Shown piece by piece: positions 17,016 through 25,625 of a stretch of 40,687 nucleotides of DNA. Location: the NCBI RefSeq assembly GCF_007785815.1, contig NZ_VNIM01000031.1, positions 1 through 40,687 of the forward strand, read 5' to 3'. This DNA is from Alterirhizorhabdus solaris (GTDB lineage Bacteria; Pseudomonadota; Alphaproteobacteria; Sphingomonadales; Sphingomonadaceae). Both the position numbers and the translations under genes were made by a program. The number at the start of each line of letters is the position of its first letter. Position 1 is the stretch's first letter. Under the pieces are notes generated by a model that was not told where the DNA came from, did no database searches, and worked only from the letters and a program-made list of their open reading frames with translations.

Positions 17016-18331
17016 GCGTGCAGCGCGTGGCCCTGGTGGAGGACGACGCCGACATGCGCGCCGCCACCGCGCAGCTACTGGCGCTGGCGGGTTTCACCGT
17101 CGATGCCTTTACCGCCGCCCAGCCTGCGCTGGATGCGATCGACGCGGCTTATGCCGGTGTCGTCGTCACCGACGTGCGGATGCCGCACATGTCCGGCATC
17201 GAGCTGTTCCATACGCTCCACGCGCGTGACGCCACGCTGCCGGTCATCCTCGTGACCGGGCACGGCGACGTGGCGATGGCGGTGGACGCGCTGAAGGCCG
17301 GCGCGTGGGACTTCCTGACCAAACCGTTCGATCCGGCGGCGCTGGTGGCGGCGGTGACGCGCGCCGCCACCGCCCGCGCGCTGGCGCTGGACAATCGCCG
17401 GCTGCGCGCGCTGGCCGAAACCGACGACGATGCCGGGCTGATCGGCGCCGACCCCGCCATCCGCCGCCTGCGCGAGATGATCCCGGTTCTGGCCAGCGCC
17501 GACCTCGACCTGTTCATCGAGGGCGAGAGCGGCACCGGCAAGGAACTGCTCGCCCGGCTGATCCACCGCGCCGGCAAGCGCGCGCGCCACCGCTTCCTCG
17601 CCCTCGCCTGCGCCGCGCTGCCCGATACGCTGATCGACAGCGAACTGTTCGCCGCGACCGGCGAGGCGAGCGTGGCGGCGGCGAACCGGGGCACGCTGTT
17701 CCTAGACGACGTGGATCAGGCCTCGCGTGCGTTGCAGGCGCGGCTGGTGCCGCTGATCGAGGAACGCGCGATCCGCCCGTCCGGCGGCCGCCCCGCGATC
17801 CCGCTCGATCTGCGCGTGATCGCCACCGGCGGCGAACCGGCCGCGCGCGGGGCGGAGGCGATGCTGCCCGCGCTGTTCTACCGGCTGGCGGCCGTGCGCC
17901 TGTGGATGCCCCCCTTGCGAGAGCGGCGGGAGGATGTGGCCGCGCTGTTCGCCCATCTTGCCGGGCTGTCGGCGGCGCGGCTACGGCGGGCGGTGCCGGC
18001 GATGTCGGCAGGGGTACGCGATCATCTGGCCGCGCACGACTGGCCCGGCAACGTGCGCGAACTGGCCAATTATGCCGGCCGCTTCGTGCTGGGGCTGGAA
18101 GACGCCGCGCCCGCCGACGCCGCAGCCGATCCGCAGGCCGCCGACACCTCCCTGCCCGACCGGGTGGCCGCGTTCGAGCGGGATGCGATCGTGCAGGCCG
18201 TGCTCGCCTCGCCCGGCGACATCGGCGGCGCGATCACCCGGCTGGGGCTGCCGCGCAAGACCTTCTATTACAAGGTGCAGCGCCACGGCATCGATCTGAC
18301 CGCCCTGCGCCAACGCCGCGAACCGCGATGA
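17012..18331 (+). CDS. dctD: DctD-like response regulator lacking the GAFTGA loop
   Basis: A 439-residue NtrC-family regulator. The receiver domain (about 5-118) has Asp11/Asp12, phospho-acceptor Asp54 in VVTDVRMP, and Lys104 in FLTKPFD. The AAA+ domain has Walker A GESGTGKE (171-178), GTLFLDDVD (227-235, Asp-Asp in place of Asp-Glu) and FYRLAAVRLWMPPLRERRED (289-308). The C-terminal Fis-type helix-turn-helix is at about 400-423. Between ELFA (211-214) and RGTLF only about 11 residues remain where sigma-54 activators have about 21, and GAFTGA is missing. It probably controls dctA, but perhaps not through sigma-54. Confidence 0.88.
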   Translation: MSVQRVALVEDDADMRAATAQLLALAGFTVDAFTAAQPALDAIDAAYAGVVVTDVRMPHMSGIELFHTLHARDATLPVILVTGHGDVAMAVDALKAGAWDFLTKPFDPAALVAAVTRAATARALALDNRRLRALAETDDDAGLIGADPAIRRLREMIPVLASADLDLFIEGESGTGKELLARLIHRAGKRARHRFLALACAALPDTLIDSELFAATGEASVAAANRGTLFLDDVDQASRALQARLVPLIEERAIRPSGGRPAIPLDLRVIATGGEPAARGAEAMLPALFYRLAAVRLWMPPLRERREDVAALFAHLAGLSAARLRRAVPAMSAGVRDHLAAHDWPGNVRELANYAGRFVLGLEDAAPADAAADPQAADTSLPDRVAAFERDAIVQAVLASPGDIGGAITRLGLPRKTFYYKVQRHGIDLTALRQRREPR

Positions 18332-18412
18332 CCGGCACGTGCCTGTGTGGACGGCCGGCAGGAGACGAGTTGACGGCGCAGGCCCAGCGGTGGCAGGGAG
18401 CGGCAGGATCGG

Positions 18413-18486
18413 GCGGGCGTAGCATAGTGGTAATGCTCTAGCCTTCCAAGCTAGCTAGGCGGGTTCGATTCCCGTCGCCCGCTCCA
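18413..18486 (+). tRNA. tRNA-Gly (anticodon TCC)
   Basis: A 74-nt cloverleaf. Acceptor arms GCGGGCG and CGCCCGC pair fully, the anticodon stem CTAGC/GCTAG encloses CTTCCAA giving TCC, and CCA is encoded. It begins 81 bp after dctD. Confidence 0.97.
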
Positions 18487-18561
18487 CGCCTCCCATGCGT
18501 TTGCCCGTACCGGTGACGTCGTGCCGATCCCCGCGCACACCGGCCTTCCGAGTTAGCCAGA

Positions 18562-19284
18562 TTACGTGTCGTGCGCGTCCGCCGCGATCGCCGCCGCCAG
18601 CCAGTCAGGCCGCAGCGCGCCTTCCAGCGCGTCCATCCGCCGATGCTCCACCGCCAGCCCGAGATCGGGATAGACGATGCGGGTGCGGTCGTTCGGCTCG
18701 GCGGCCGGCATCACCACGAGCCGCCGGTTCACCTTTGAGCGATGGTGCATCCGGGCCGTATTCTCCTGCCCAACGTAGCAACCCTTTATGAAGCTGACGC
18801 CGTTCAGCTCGCGCGCGTTCGCCTCCAGCCACAGCGTCTTGTCTGTCCCGAGTTCGTCCACCCCCTCGGCCACACCCAGCCGCAGGCGGTGTTCGCGCCA
18901 CCCGTCCGCCGCGCCGTCCGCCGGCGCGATCCAGCGGCGACCGAGCGAGGCGAGCCGCGGATCGGGCACCCCTGCCTCCCCCGCCGCCGCCCAGTGCACC
19001 GCCAGCGACGGATCGCGTGCGATCGTGATCGCCCGCCGCAGCCGGTAGAGCGACAGCCGCCGGACCAGTGCATCGGCCTGCGCGGCCTCGCAATCGATCA
19101 GGAGATCTTCGCCATCGGCCCAGATCAGGAAGTCGAACAGCGCCTTGCCCTGCGGCGTCAGCAGCCCGGCCCATACCGGCAGCGGTCCGGCGACATCGCC
19201 GGTGACGAGGCCTTGGAGAAATCCGCGCACGTCCTCGCCGGAAAGGCGGACGACGGCGCGATCGATCAGGGTGGTTCCGCTCAT
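18562..19284 (-). CDS. ygfZ: YgfZ/GcvT-domain iron-sulfur cluster repair protein
   Basis: A 240-residue folate-binding protein of the YgfZ/IBA57 family, which helps to assemble or repair certain [4Fe-4S] enzymes. The diagnostic motif KGCYVGQE is at 167-174, containing the family's conserved Cys. The N-terminal part shows RLSGEDVRGFLQGLVTGDV and LLTPQGKALFDFLIW as in aminomethyltransferase-like folds. The length is typical of short alphaproteobacterial forms and shorter than E. coli YgfZ (326). It diverges from the dihydroorotase gene, with only 41 bp between the two starts. Confidence 0.9.
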   Translation of the reverse strand: MSGTTLIDRAVVRLSGEDVRGFLQGLVTGDVAGPLPVWAGLLTPQGKALFDFLIWADGEDLLIDCEAAQADALVRRLSLYRLRRAITIARDPSLAVHWAAAGEAGVPDPRLASLGRRWIAPADGAADGWREHRLRLGVAEGVDELGTDKTLWLEANARELNGVSFIKGCYVGQENTARMHHRSKVNRRLVVMPAAEPNDRTRIVYPDLGLAVEHRRMDALEGALRPDWLAAAIAADAHDT

Positions 19285-19325
19285 GCCGGTGAGTTAGGAG
19301 GCGACAGCCCGAAAGGAAAGCACGC

Positions 19326-20651
19326 ATGGCCAGCTACGACCTGATCCTGAAGAACGGCACCGTCTGGACGCCCAGCGGTCCGGCGGAGACATCGGTCGGC
19401 GTGACGGACGGCCGCATCGTCGCGATCGGCGTGACCGGCGACGCGGGCGAGACGATCGACTGCACGGGCCTTACCGTGCTGCCCGGCGTGATCGACAGCC
19501 AGGTCCACTTCCGCGAGCCGGGGCTGGAAGCCAAGGAGGATCTGGAAAGCGGCAGCCGCGCAGCCGTGCTGGGCGGCGTGACCGCCGTGTTCGAGATGCC
19601 GAACACCAAGCCGAACACCGATTCGGCAGAAGCGGTGGCGGACAAGCTGGCCCGCGCGAAGGATCGCATGTGGTGCGACCACGCCTTCTACGTCGGCGCG
19701 ACGAACGCCAACGCCGCCGACCTGGCAGAACTGGAGCGGATGCCCGGCACGGCCGGCGTCAAGATCTTCATGGGCGCCTCCACCGGCGACCTGCTTGTCT
19801 CCGAGGATTCCGCGTTGGCCGAGGTGCTGGCCGCCGGCACCCGCCGCGTGGCGATCCACGCCGAGGACGAGGCGCGGATGAACGAGCGCGCCGGCCTGCG
19901 CGTGGCCGGCGATCCGTCGTCCCACCCCGTCTGGCGGGATGACGAGAGTGCGATGCTCGCCACCCGCCGCATCATCGCGCTGGCGCGCGCGGCGGGGCGG
20001 CGTATCCACATCCTCCACATCACCACCCCGGCCGAACTCGAATATATCGCCGGGCACAAGGACATCGCCACCTGCGAGGTGACGCCGCAGCACCTGACGC
20101 TGGCAGGCGAGGATGCGTATCCCCAGCTCGGCACCCACGCGCAGATGAACCCGCCGATCCGCTCCGCGGCGCATCGCGACGGGCTGTGGCACTGGCTGCG
20201 TCAGAGCGTGCCGGACGTGCTCGGCTCGGATCACGCGCCGCACCGGCTGGAGGAGAAGGCGCAGGAATATCCCGCGTCCCCGTCCGGCATGCCGGGCGTG
20301 CAGACGCTGCTGCCGCTGATGCTCGATCATGTCGCGAACGGCCGTCTCACGATGCAGCGGCTGGTCGACCTGACCTCGGCCGGGCCGCAGCGGGTGTTCG
20401 GCCTCGTCACCAAGGGGCGCATCGCGGCGGGCTATGACGCCGATTTCTCGATCGTCGATACCGCCGCGCGCTGGACGGTGGAGGAGAGCTGGCTCGCCTC
20501 CAAGTGCGGCTGGTCGCCCTTCACCGGCATGACGCTGACCGGCCGCCCGGTCGGCACGATCATTCGCGGGCAGCGGGTGATGTGGGAGGGGCAACTGGCG
20601 AACCATGCCATCGGCCGCCCGGTCCGGTTCGAGAGCACGTACCGGCCCTGA
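19326..20651 (+). CDS. pyrC: dihydroorotase (amidohydrolase family)
   Basis: A 441-residue cyclic amidohydrolase, most likely the dihydroorotase that forms dihydroorotate in pyrimidine synthesis. HFREPG (61-66), Lys146 in GVKIFMGASTG (candidate carbamylated lysine), His178, His231 and Asp302 in GSDHAP line the metal site. The first metal ligand position, normally His in HxH, is Gln59 in DSQVHF. AAAGGAA precedes the ATG by about 8 nt. Allantoinase or dihydropyrimidinase are alternatives, but EMPNTKP and the overall pattern fit dihydroorotase best. No other pyrimidine gene is adjacent. Confidence 0.85.
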   Translation: MASYDLILKNGTVWTPSGPAETSVGVTDGRIVAIGVTGDAGETIDCTGLTVLPGVIDSQVHFREPGLEAKEDLESGSRAAVLGGVTAVFEMPNTKPNTDSAEAVADKLARAKDRMWCDHAFYVGATNANAADLAELERMPGTAGVKIFMGASTGDLLVSEDSALAEVLAAGTRRVAIHAEDEARMNERAGLRVAGDPSSHPVWRDDESAMLATRRIIALARAAGRRIHILHITTPAELEYIAGHKDIATCEVTPQHLTLAGEDAYPQLGTHAQMNPPIRSAAHRDGLWHWLRQSVPDVLGSDHAPHRLEEKAQEYPASPSGMPGVQTLLPLMLDHVANGRLTMQRLVDLTSAGPQRVFGLVTKGRIAAGYDADFSIVDTAARWTVEESWLASKCGWSPFTGMTLTGRPVGTIIRGQRVMWEGQLANHAIGRPVRFESTYRP

Positions 20652-20705
20652 TCGGGTGCGGTCTTGTCCCGGAGCAGGCCGGGCAGGACCACCCACCTGA
20701 AGTCT

Positions 20706-20740
20706 TCATCCCAGCGGACGCCGGGATCTCCGCGAGGCGG
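20706..20740. repeat. intergenic palindromic repeat, copy 2
   Basis: TCATCCCAGCGGACGCCGGGATCTCC is split around an imperfect hairpin: ATCCC pairs with GGGAT and GCG with CGC, with one A-C mismatch (20708-20727). The flank CTCCGCGAGGCGG resembles the flank of copy 1. It lies between the convergent pyrC and eipA genes. Confidence 0.75.
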
Positions 20741-20808
20741 AGACGCCGCCCATCCAGCCATCGCGGATCCGCGTGCCCGCGATTTAACGGCAGCGAGCGA
20801 TCACGCCG

Positions 20809-21579
20809 TCAGAACGGCATCCACTTCGACTCCTCGGTGAACTTAAGGTAGCCCACGTTCGCGCCCAGCCGCCAGCCGACACCGAGGCGGATCGGAATCA
20901 GCACCACGTCCTTGCGGCGCAGGTAGCTCGCGGTGAAGCCGCCGATCAGATAGGCGGCACCCTCGGCGGCCGGATAGCGGTGGAACAGCTCCTGGCTGTC
21001 GTACAGGTTGTACACGAGGATGAAGCTCTTGGCGCCGTTGCCGCCGAAGTCGAAGCCCAGCGACGGCCCGGTCCAGTACACCGGCCGATCGCCCTCGACC
21101 TTGTGGTGCATCACGCCCGATCCGTAGCGCAGGCCTACGGCGAAGGCCGCGCCCGCCTCGCGGCCGGCGATATAGGCGCTCGGCTCGCCCTGCTCGCGCA
21201 GGATCTTCTCGACGATCTTGGCAAGCCCCTCCGCGCCCCGGCCGAACACGCCCTCGGCGGCGTCCATCACGTCGCTCTGCTGATAGGTCGCGCCGGTTGC
21301 GGCGACGGTGGGGCCGGGCGCCGTGACCGGGTGACTGTCGTCGCTGTCGGCGGAGGCGCCGCCCGCCAGCGTCCCGTTGGCATCGCGCGGGGCAGTGGCC
21401 GGGGCCTGGCCGGTATCGCCCACCGCCGGCGCGGCATCGTAGGAGCCGCCATCGGCGGGCGCGGGATCGCGGTTCATCGCCGCAGACGGATCGACCGTGC
21501 GCACCTGCGCGCCGGCCGGCACCGCCACCAGCGCGATGCCCACCGGACCGATCACGCGCATCCACAGATTTTTCGACAT
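20809..21579 (-). CDS. eipA: EipA-family (DUF1134) periplasmic envelope protein
   Basis: The family is known in Brucella and Caulobacter as EipA, needed for cell-envelope integrity. I take the ATG at 21579, giving 256 residues with a signal peptide ending at VPAGA before QVRT; starts up to 21624 are possible. A disordered Ala/Pro/Asp-rich linker fills about residues 25-95. The conserved domain follows, with VFGRGAEGLAKIVEKI, GEPSAYIAGREAGAAFAVGL, YWTGPSLGFDFGGNGAKSF and LIGGFTASYLRR. It is convergent with pyrC and stands alone. The gene symbol rests on family recognition. Confidence 0.8.
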   Translation of the reverse strand: MSKNLWMRVIGPVGIALVAVPAGAQVRTVDPSAAMNRDPAPADGGSYDAAPAVGDTGQAPATAPRDANGTLAGGASADSDDSHPVTAPGPTVAATGATYQQSDVMDAAEGVFGRGAEGLAKIVEKILREQGEPSAYIAGREAGAAFAVGLRYGSGVMHHKVEGDRPVYWTGPSLGFDFGGNGAKSFILVYNLYDSQELFHRYPAAEGAAYLIGGFTASYLRRKDVVLIPIRLGVGWRLGANVGYLKFTEESKWMPF

Positions 21580-21762
21580 CGACCGGTCAGCCCCCACCAT
21601 GAACCCCAGCATAGGCCGGCTCACGCTGTCGCTGCAATGAACGCGCGACGGGCCGCGCGGCGCGCACGCCGGAAAATCGGACGACCGCGCGGGAAATTGG
21701 CGACGAACCCCCGTTGATCCGCCCCGCCCTCCCCGCTATAGACGCCGAATGCCGCCGGGTCC

Positions 21763-21854
21763 GGAGACGTGGGTGAGTGGCTGAAACCAACGCTTTGCTA
21801 AAGCGTCGTACCGGTTAAACGGTACCGAGAGTTCGAATCTCTCCGTCTCCGCCA
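21763..21854 (+). tRNA. tRNA-Ser (anticodon GCT)
   Basis: A 92-nt class II tRNA. Acceptor arms GGAGACG and CGTCTCC pair fully, the anticodon stem ACGCT/AGCGT encloses TTGCTAA giving GCT, a long variable arm (GTACCGGTTAAACGGTAC) follows, and CCA is encoded. Confidence 0.97.
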
Positions 21855-21973
21855 TCATGCTCTACTGACCTCATGCCGTCTGGGACGAGGTAGTCGCATC
21901 GGGTCGGCACCAAAACCTCGCCATCATGCCCGCCCGCCGACCATGGCGGCGAACGGACACGACAGCGCCGGGC

Positions 21974-23323
21974 TTATTTCAGCAGCACCAGTTCCTCCGC
22001 CATCGACGGATGGAGCGCCACGGTATCGTCCCACGCCTGCTTGGTGAGGCCGGCCTTCACCGCCACCGCCGCGGCCTGCAGGATTTCCGGCGCGTCCGGG
22101 CCGATCATGTGCAGGCCGACGACCCGGTCGGTATCCTCCTCGACGATCATCTTGTAGAGAGCGCGTTCATTGCGGCCGGCCAGCACGTTCTTCATCGCGC
22201 GGAAGTCGGAGGTGTAGACCTTCACCGTCCCCAGCTTCGTGCGCGCCTGCGCTTCCGTCAGCCCGACGCCCGCCATCGGCGGGTGGCTGAACACCGCACT
22301 CGGGATCATCTCATAGTCTATCCGGTGCGGCCGGTTGCCGAACACGGTGTCGGCGAACGCCTGCCCCTCGCGGATCGCCACCGGGGTCAGTTGCACGCGA
22401 TTGGTCACGTCGCCGACGGCGTAGATGCTGGGCACGCTGGAGCGATTGTCCGCATCGACGACCACCGCGCCGGCCTTGTCCAGTTCCACGCCCGCCTCGG
22501 CCAGCCCCAGCCCGTCGGTCTTCGGATTGCGGCCGGTGGCGAACATCAGGACGTCGCATTCCAGAGGCGCCGCGTCCCCGCCGGTGTGGACGGTGAGCGA
22601 ACCGTCGGCGTTCTTCTCCACCGACTTGAACGGCGCGTTGAAACGGAACTCGATCCCCTTGGTCATCGAGATCTGGAGCAACCGGTCGCGGATCGATTCG
22701 TCGTAGCCGCGCAGGATCTTGTCGCTGCGGTTGACGATCGTCACATGCGCGCCGAACCCGTGGAAGATGCCGGCGAACTCGTTGGCGATATAGCCGCCAC
22801 CTGCGATCACGACGCGCTTCGGCATCGTCTCGAGATGGAACGCCTCGTTGCTGGTGATGCCATGCTCGGCGCCGGGGCAGTCCGGCCGCGCCGGCCACGC
22901 GCCGGTCGCGATCAGGATGGTGCCGGCGGTGATCTCGCGGCCCGATGCCAGCTTCACGCTGTTCGGCCCGGTGACGCTGGCGCTTTCCTTGATGATCTCG
23001 ACCTTATGGTTCTCCAGCGTGTTGCTGTAGATCCCTTCCAGCCGCGTCACCTCGGCCAGCACGCTGTCGCGCAGACGCGGCCAGTCGAAACTGCAGGCGG
23101 GCACGTCCCAGCCGAACTGCTTGGCGTCCTGCAGGTCCTCGGCGAAGTGCGAGCCGTAGACGAGCAGCTTTTTCGGCACGCAGCCGCGGATCACGCAGGT
23201 GCCGCCCACGCGATGCTCCTCCGCCACCGCCACCCGCGCACCATAGGCCGCCGACACCCGCGCCGCCCGCACGCCGCCGGAACCGGCGCCGATCACGAAG
23301 AGGTCGTAGTCATAGTCGGCCAT
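21974..23323 (-). CDS. gor: glutathione-disulfide reductase
   Basis: A 449-residue flavoprotein that reduces oxidised glutathione with NADPH in the cytoplasm. FLVIGAGSGGVRAAR is the FAD fold, GTCVIRGCVPKK gives the redox pair Cys43 and Cys48, VVIAGGGYIANEFAGI (split around residue 170) is the NADPH fold with Arg in NRSDKILR, and ATGRNPKTDGLGL the second FAD motif. His438 and Glu443 near the C terminus (HPSMAEE) complete the active site. The gene follows pgi on the same strand, but a long hairpin repeat separates them. A NADPH-linked mycothiol or trypanothione enzyme is unlikely in this lineage. Confidence 0.95.
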   Translation of the reverse strand: MADYDYDLFVIGAGSGGVRAARVSAAYGARVAVAEEHRVGGTCVIRGCVPKKLLVYGSHFAEDLQDAKQFGWDVPACSFDWPRLRDSVLAEVTRLEGIYSNTLENHKVEIIKESASVTGPNSVKLASGREITAGTILIATGAWPARPDCPGAEHGITSNEAFHLETMPKRVVIAGGGYIANEFAGIFHGFGAHVTIVNRSDKILRGYDESIRDRLLQISMTKGIEFRFNAPFKSVEKNADGSLTVHTGGDAAPLECDVLMFATGRNPKTDGLGLAEAGVELDKAGAVVVDADNRSSVPSIYAVGDVTNRVQLTPVAIREGQAFADTVFGNRPHRIDYEMIPSAVFSHPPMAGVGLTEAQARTKLGTVKVYTSDFRAMKNVLAGRNERALYKMIVEEDTDRVVGLHMIGPDAPEILQAAAVAVKAGLTKQAWDDTVALHPSMAEELVLLK

Positions 23324-23428
23324 GCGTCGCTCCTGAATGTCTCGAATGCTCAGGTAGGAAGCCGCCGTGCGGAGGGCAAACGGCTATTGCCGATCAGACT
23401 GATCGAAGGGGGTGCCTCCCTCCCCCTA

Positions 23429-23468
23429 CTGCCCCGTCATCCCATCGTCCGCTGGGATGACGGGGCAG
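23429..23468. repeat. intergenic palindromic repeat, copy 3 (16-bp stem)
   Basis: CTGCCCCGTCATCCCA (23429-23444) pairs perfectly with TGGGATGACGGGGCAG (23453-23468) around an 8-nt loop. It sits between pgi (upstream on the minus strand) and gor (downstream), so the transcript of pgi would fold it just after the stop codon. It may act as a terminator or a 3'-end stabiliser. Confidence 0.85.
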
Positions 23469-23496
23469 TTTATGGAACGCGACAGTTTGCGCAGCC

Positions 23497-25008
23497 TTAC
23501 CCGAACGCCCGGGCGATCAGCGCGCGCGTCGAGGCGTCGAAGCGGTCCGTCCCCTCGCTCTCGATCGATCGGGCGATCTCCTTGCCCAGCTCCACGCCGA
23601 ACTGGTCGAACGGGTTGATGCCGAGCAGCGTGGCGGCGGCGAACACCCGGTTCTCGTAGAAGGCGATCAGCGCCCCCAGCCGCGCCGGATCGACCCGGTC
23701 GAGCAGGATCGTGGTGGAGGGGCGATCCCCGGCATAGGCGCGCGCCGGGTCGTCATGCGCCTTGCCCGCCATCAGCGCCGCCCCCTGGGCGAAGGCATTG
23801 ACGAGCAGCTGGCGGTGATGCCCGTCGTCCAGCGCGTGGCCCGGATCGACGCTGGCGATGAACTCCACCGGCACCAGCCGCGTGCCCTGGTGGAGCAGCT
23901 GGAACACCGCGTGCTGCGCGTCGGTGCCCACCCCGCCCCACGAGATCGGGGCGGTGTCGCGGCCCACGGGCTTGCCCTCGGCGGTCACGCTCTTGCCGTT
24001 CGACTCCATCTCCAGTTGCTGGAGGTAGCTGGGCAGCAGCCGCAACCGCTCGTCGTAGGCGAACACCGCGCGCGTTTCCGCCCCGCGCACGCTGGCGTAG
24101 TAAAGATCGACGAAAGCGGCGACGAGCGGCGCATTGGCAAGCGGCGCAGCAAGGCGGAAGTGGCGGTCCATCGAGGCGGCCCCCTCCAGCATCGTCTCGA
24201 ACGCATCCCAGCCCAGCGCCAGCGCGATGGGAAAACCGATCGACGACCACAGCGAGTAACGCCCGCCGACATTCCCGGAAAAGGGCAGCACGCGGGTTTC
24301 GTCCACACCCCATTCGATCGCCTTTTCGGGGGCGGCGGTCAGCGCGATCACGCGGCCATAAGGGTCCTCGACGCCAGCCTCTTCCAGCCACGCCAGCGCG
24401 CTTTCGGCGTTGAGCAGGGTTTCCGTCGTCGTGAATGTCTTGGAGGCGACGACGAGCAGCGTGGCGGCGGGGTCGAACCGGCCGAACACCTCGTCCAGCG
24501 CGGCGCCGTCCACGTTGGAGACGACGGCGACGTCGTAGCGATCCGCCTCCCGGCCCAGTGCGTCGATCACCAGTTTCGGGCCGAGCGCGGAGCCGCCGAT
24601 GCCCATGTGCAGCACGTGACGGATCGGCCCCAGCGCCTCCGCCTCGATCGCGTCGATCAGTGCGCGCATCCGGGCGTGGAGGCCGCGCGCGCGGGCGACG
24701 CTTTCGGGCGCACCTTCGCCGCGCTCGGCGCCATGCTCGGCGGCGCGGCCCTCGGTGACGTTCACCTTTTCGCCGGCGAACAGCGCATCGCGTTTCGCCG
24801 TGAACCCCGCCGCCCCGGCCAGCGCGACGAACGCATCGAGCAGCCCGGCATCGAGATGCGTCTTGGCGAAATCGAAGCGGATGCCGGCTTCCTCGATGGT
24901 CAGCCGCGAAAGCCGGTCCGGCTCGGCGTCGAACAGGGCCAGCAGCGGGCGGCGCGGCACCGCCTCGATCGCGTTCCAGGCAGCGTCGCGTGCGGCGGCT
25001 TCGTCCAT
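23497..25008 (-). CDS. pgi: glucose-6-phosphate isomerase
   Basis: Phosphoglucose isomerase interconverts glucose 6-phosphate and fructose 6-phosphate. The 503-residue protein shows both family signatures: NVGGRYSLWSSIGFPIAL around residues 246-263 and GINPFDQFGVELGK (463-476). Catalytic residues visible are Glu335 (EMESNGK), His366 (DAQHAVF) and Lys476. HMGIGGSALGP (134-144) and ASKTFTTTET are the phosphate-binding loops. It is about 45 residues shorter than the E. coli enzyme, mainly at the N terminus. The CGGAG ribosome site is about 11 nt from the ATG. Confidence 0.97.
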   Translation of the reverse strand: MDEAAARDAAWNAIEAVPRRPLLALFDAEPDRLSRLTIEEAGIRFDFAKTHLDAGLLDAFVALAGAAGFTAKRDALFAGEKVNVTEGRAAEHGAERGEGAPESVARARGLHARMRALIDAIEAEALGPIRHVLHMGIGGSALGPKLVIDALGREADRYDVAVVSNVDGAALDEVFGRFDPAATLLVVASKTFTTTETLLNAESALAWLEEAGVEDPYGRVIALTAAPEKAIEWGVDETRVLPFSGNVGGRYSLWSSIGFPIALALGWDAFETMLEGAASMDRHFRLAAPLANAPLVAAFVDLYYASVRGAETRAVFAYDERLRLLPSYLQQLEMESNGKSVTAEGKPVGRDTAPISWGGVGTDAQHAVFQLLHQGTRLVPVEFIASVDPGHALDDGHHRQLLVNAFAQGAALMAGKAHDDPARAYAGDRPSTTILLDRVDPARLGALIAFYENRVFAAATLLGINPFDQFGVELGKEIARSIESEGTDRFDASTRALIARAFG

Positions 25009-25226
25009 ATCGATCCCGGCTCCGGTCGGTGAAGGCGCCTGCTTATCGCGCCACCGGAGAGCCTGCTAGCGCGGTTTCGTTACGAAGCCATGGACGCGGC
25101 GGGACGAGACCGCGCGTCGCCGAAATGCCGCCGGGATACGTTGCAGACCGGCTGAACGAAACGGTTTCCGGACCCGCTACCCCCCGCTCTCGATCTTACT
25201 CGAGCGCGAGGTCACCGTCCGATCGA

Positions 25227-25625
25227 CTACGCGCCCCACGCCGGCCCTTCCGGATCGACCGCGTCCCAGTCGTCGCGGTCGATCTCGCGCTCCCGCACCG
25301 GCGGCAGCGTCGGGGCACCCTCCCCGATCCGCACCCGGATCGCCGCCCCGCCGCGCGTCTCCGCCTGGAAGATCGCGGTGACCGGCCCGGCCCGCATCTT
25401 CGCTCCAATCCACGGCGCCCGATCGGCGGGGACATACCCCATCTGCTCGCCGCGCCGGTTGACCACCGCGATCGCGTGCGCGTCGAGCGGATGCTTCGGC
25501 TCGGGCCGCAGTTCGATCGGATCGCCCGGCCTGCACGTCCTGACCGCGAACAGCCGGTTGCTGCCATCGGTGTTCGGATACGCCACGCCGACGACATGGA
25601 TCGAGAGTTCCCGGTCGTCCATCAC
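25227..25625 (-). CDS. stand-alone HIRAN-domain protein
   Basis: A 132-residue protein consisting almost entirely of a HIRAN domain. The diagnostic pattern is VVGVAYPN, then GDPIELRPEPKHPLDAHAIAV (split: PGDPIEL, RPEPKHPLD, AHAIAVV) and GEQMGYVPADRAPWIG. HIRAN domains in helicases such as HLTF bind single-stranded DNA 3' ends; the role of small free-standing bacterial copies is unknown to me. The last 35 residues are acidic. No operon partner: it lies between pgi and a gene-poor region. Confidence 0.75.
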   Translation of the reverse strand: MMDDRELSIHVVGVAYPNTDGSNRLFAVRTCRPGDPIELRPEPKHPLDAHAIAVVNRRGEQMGYVPADRAPWIGAKMRAGPVTAIFQAETRGGAAIRVRIGEGAPTLPPVREREIDRDDWDAVDPEGPAWGA

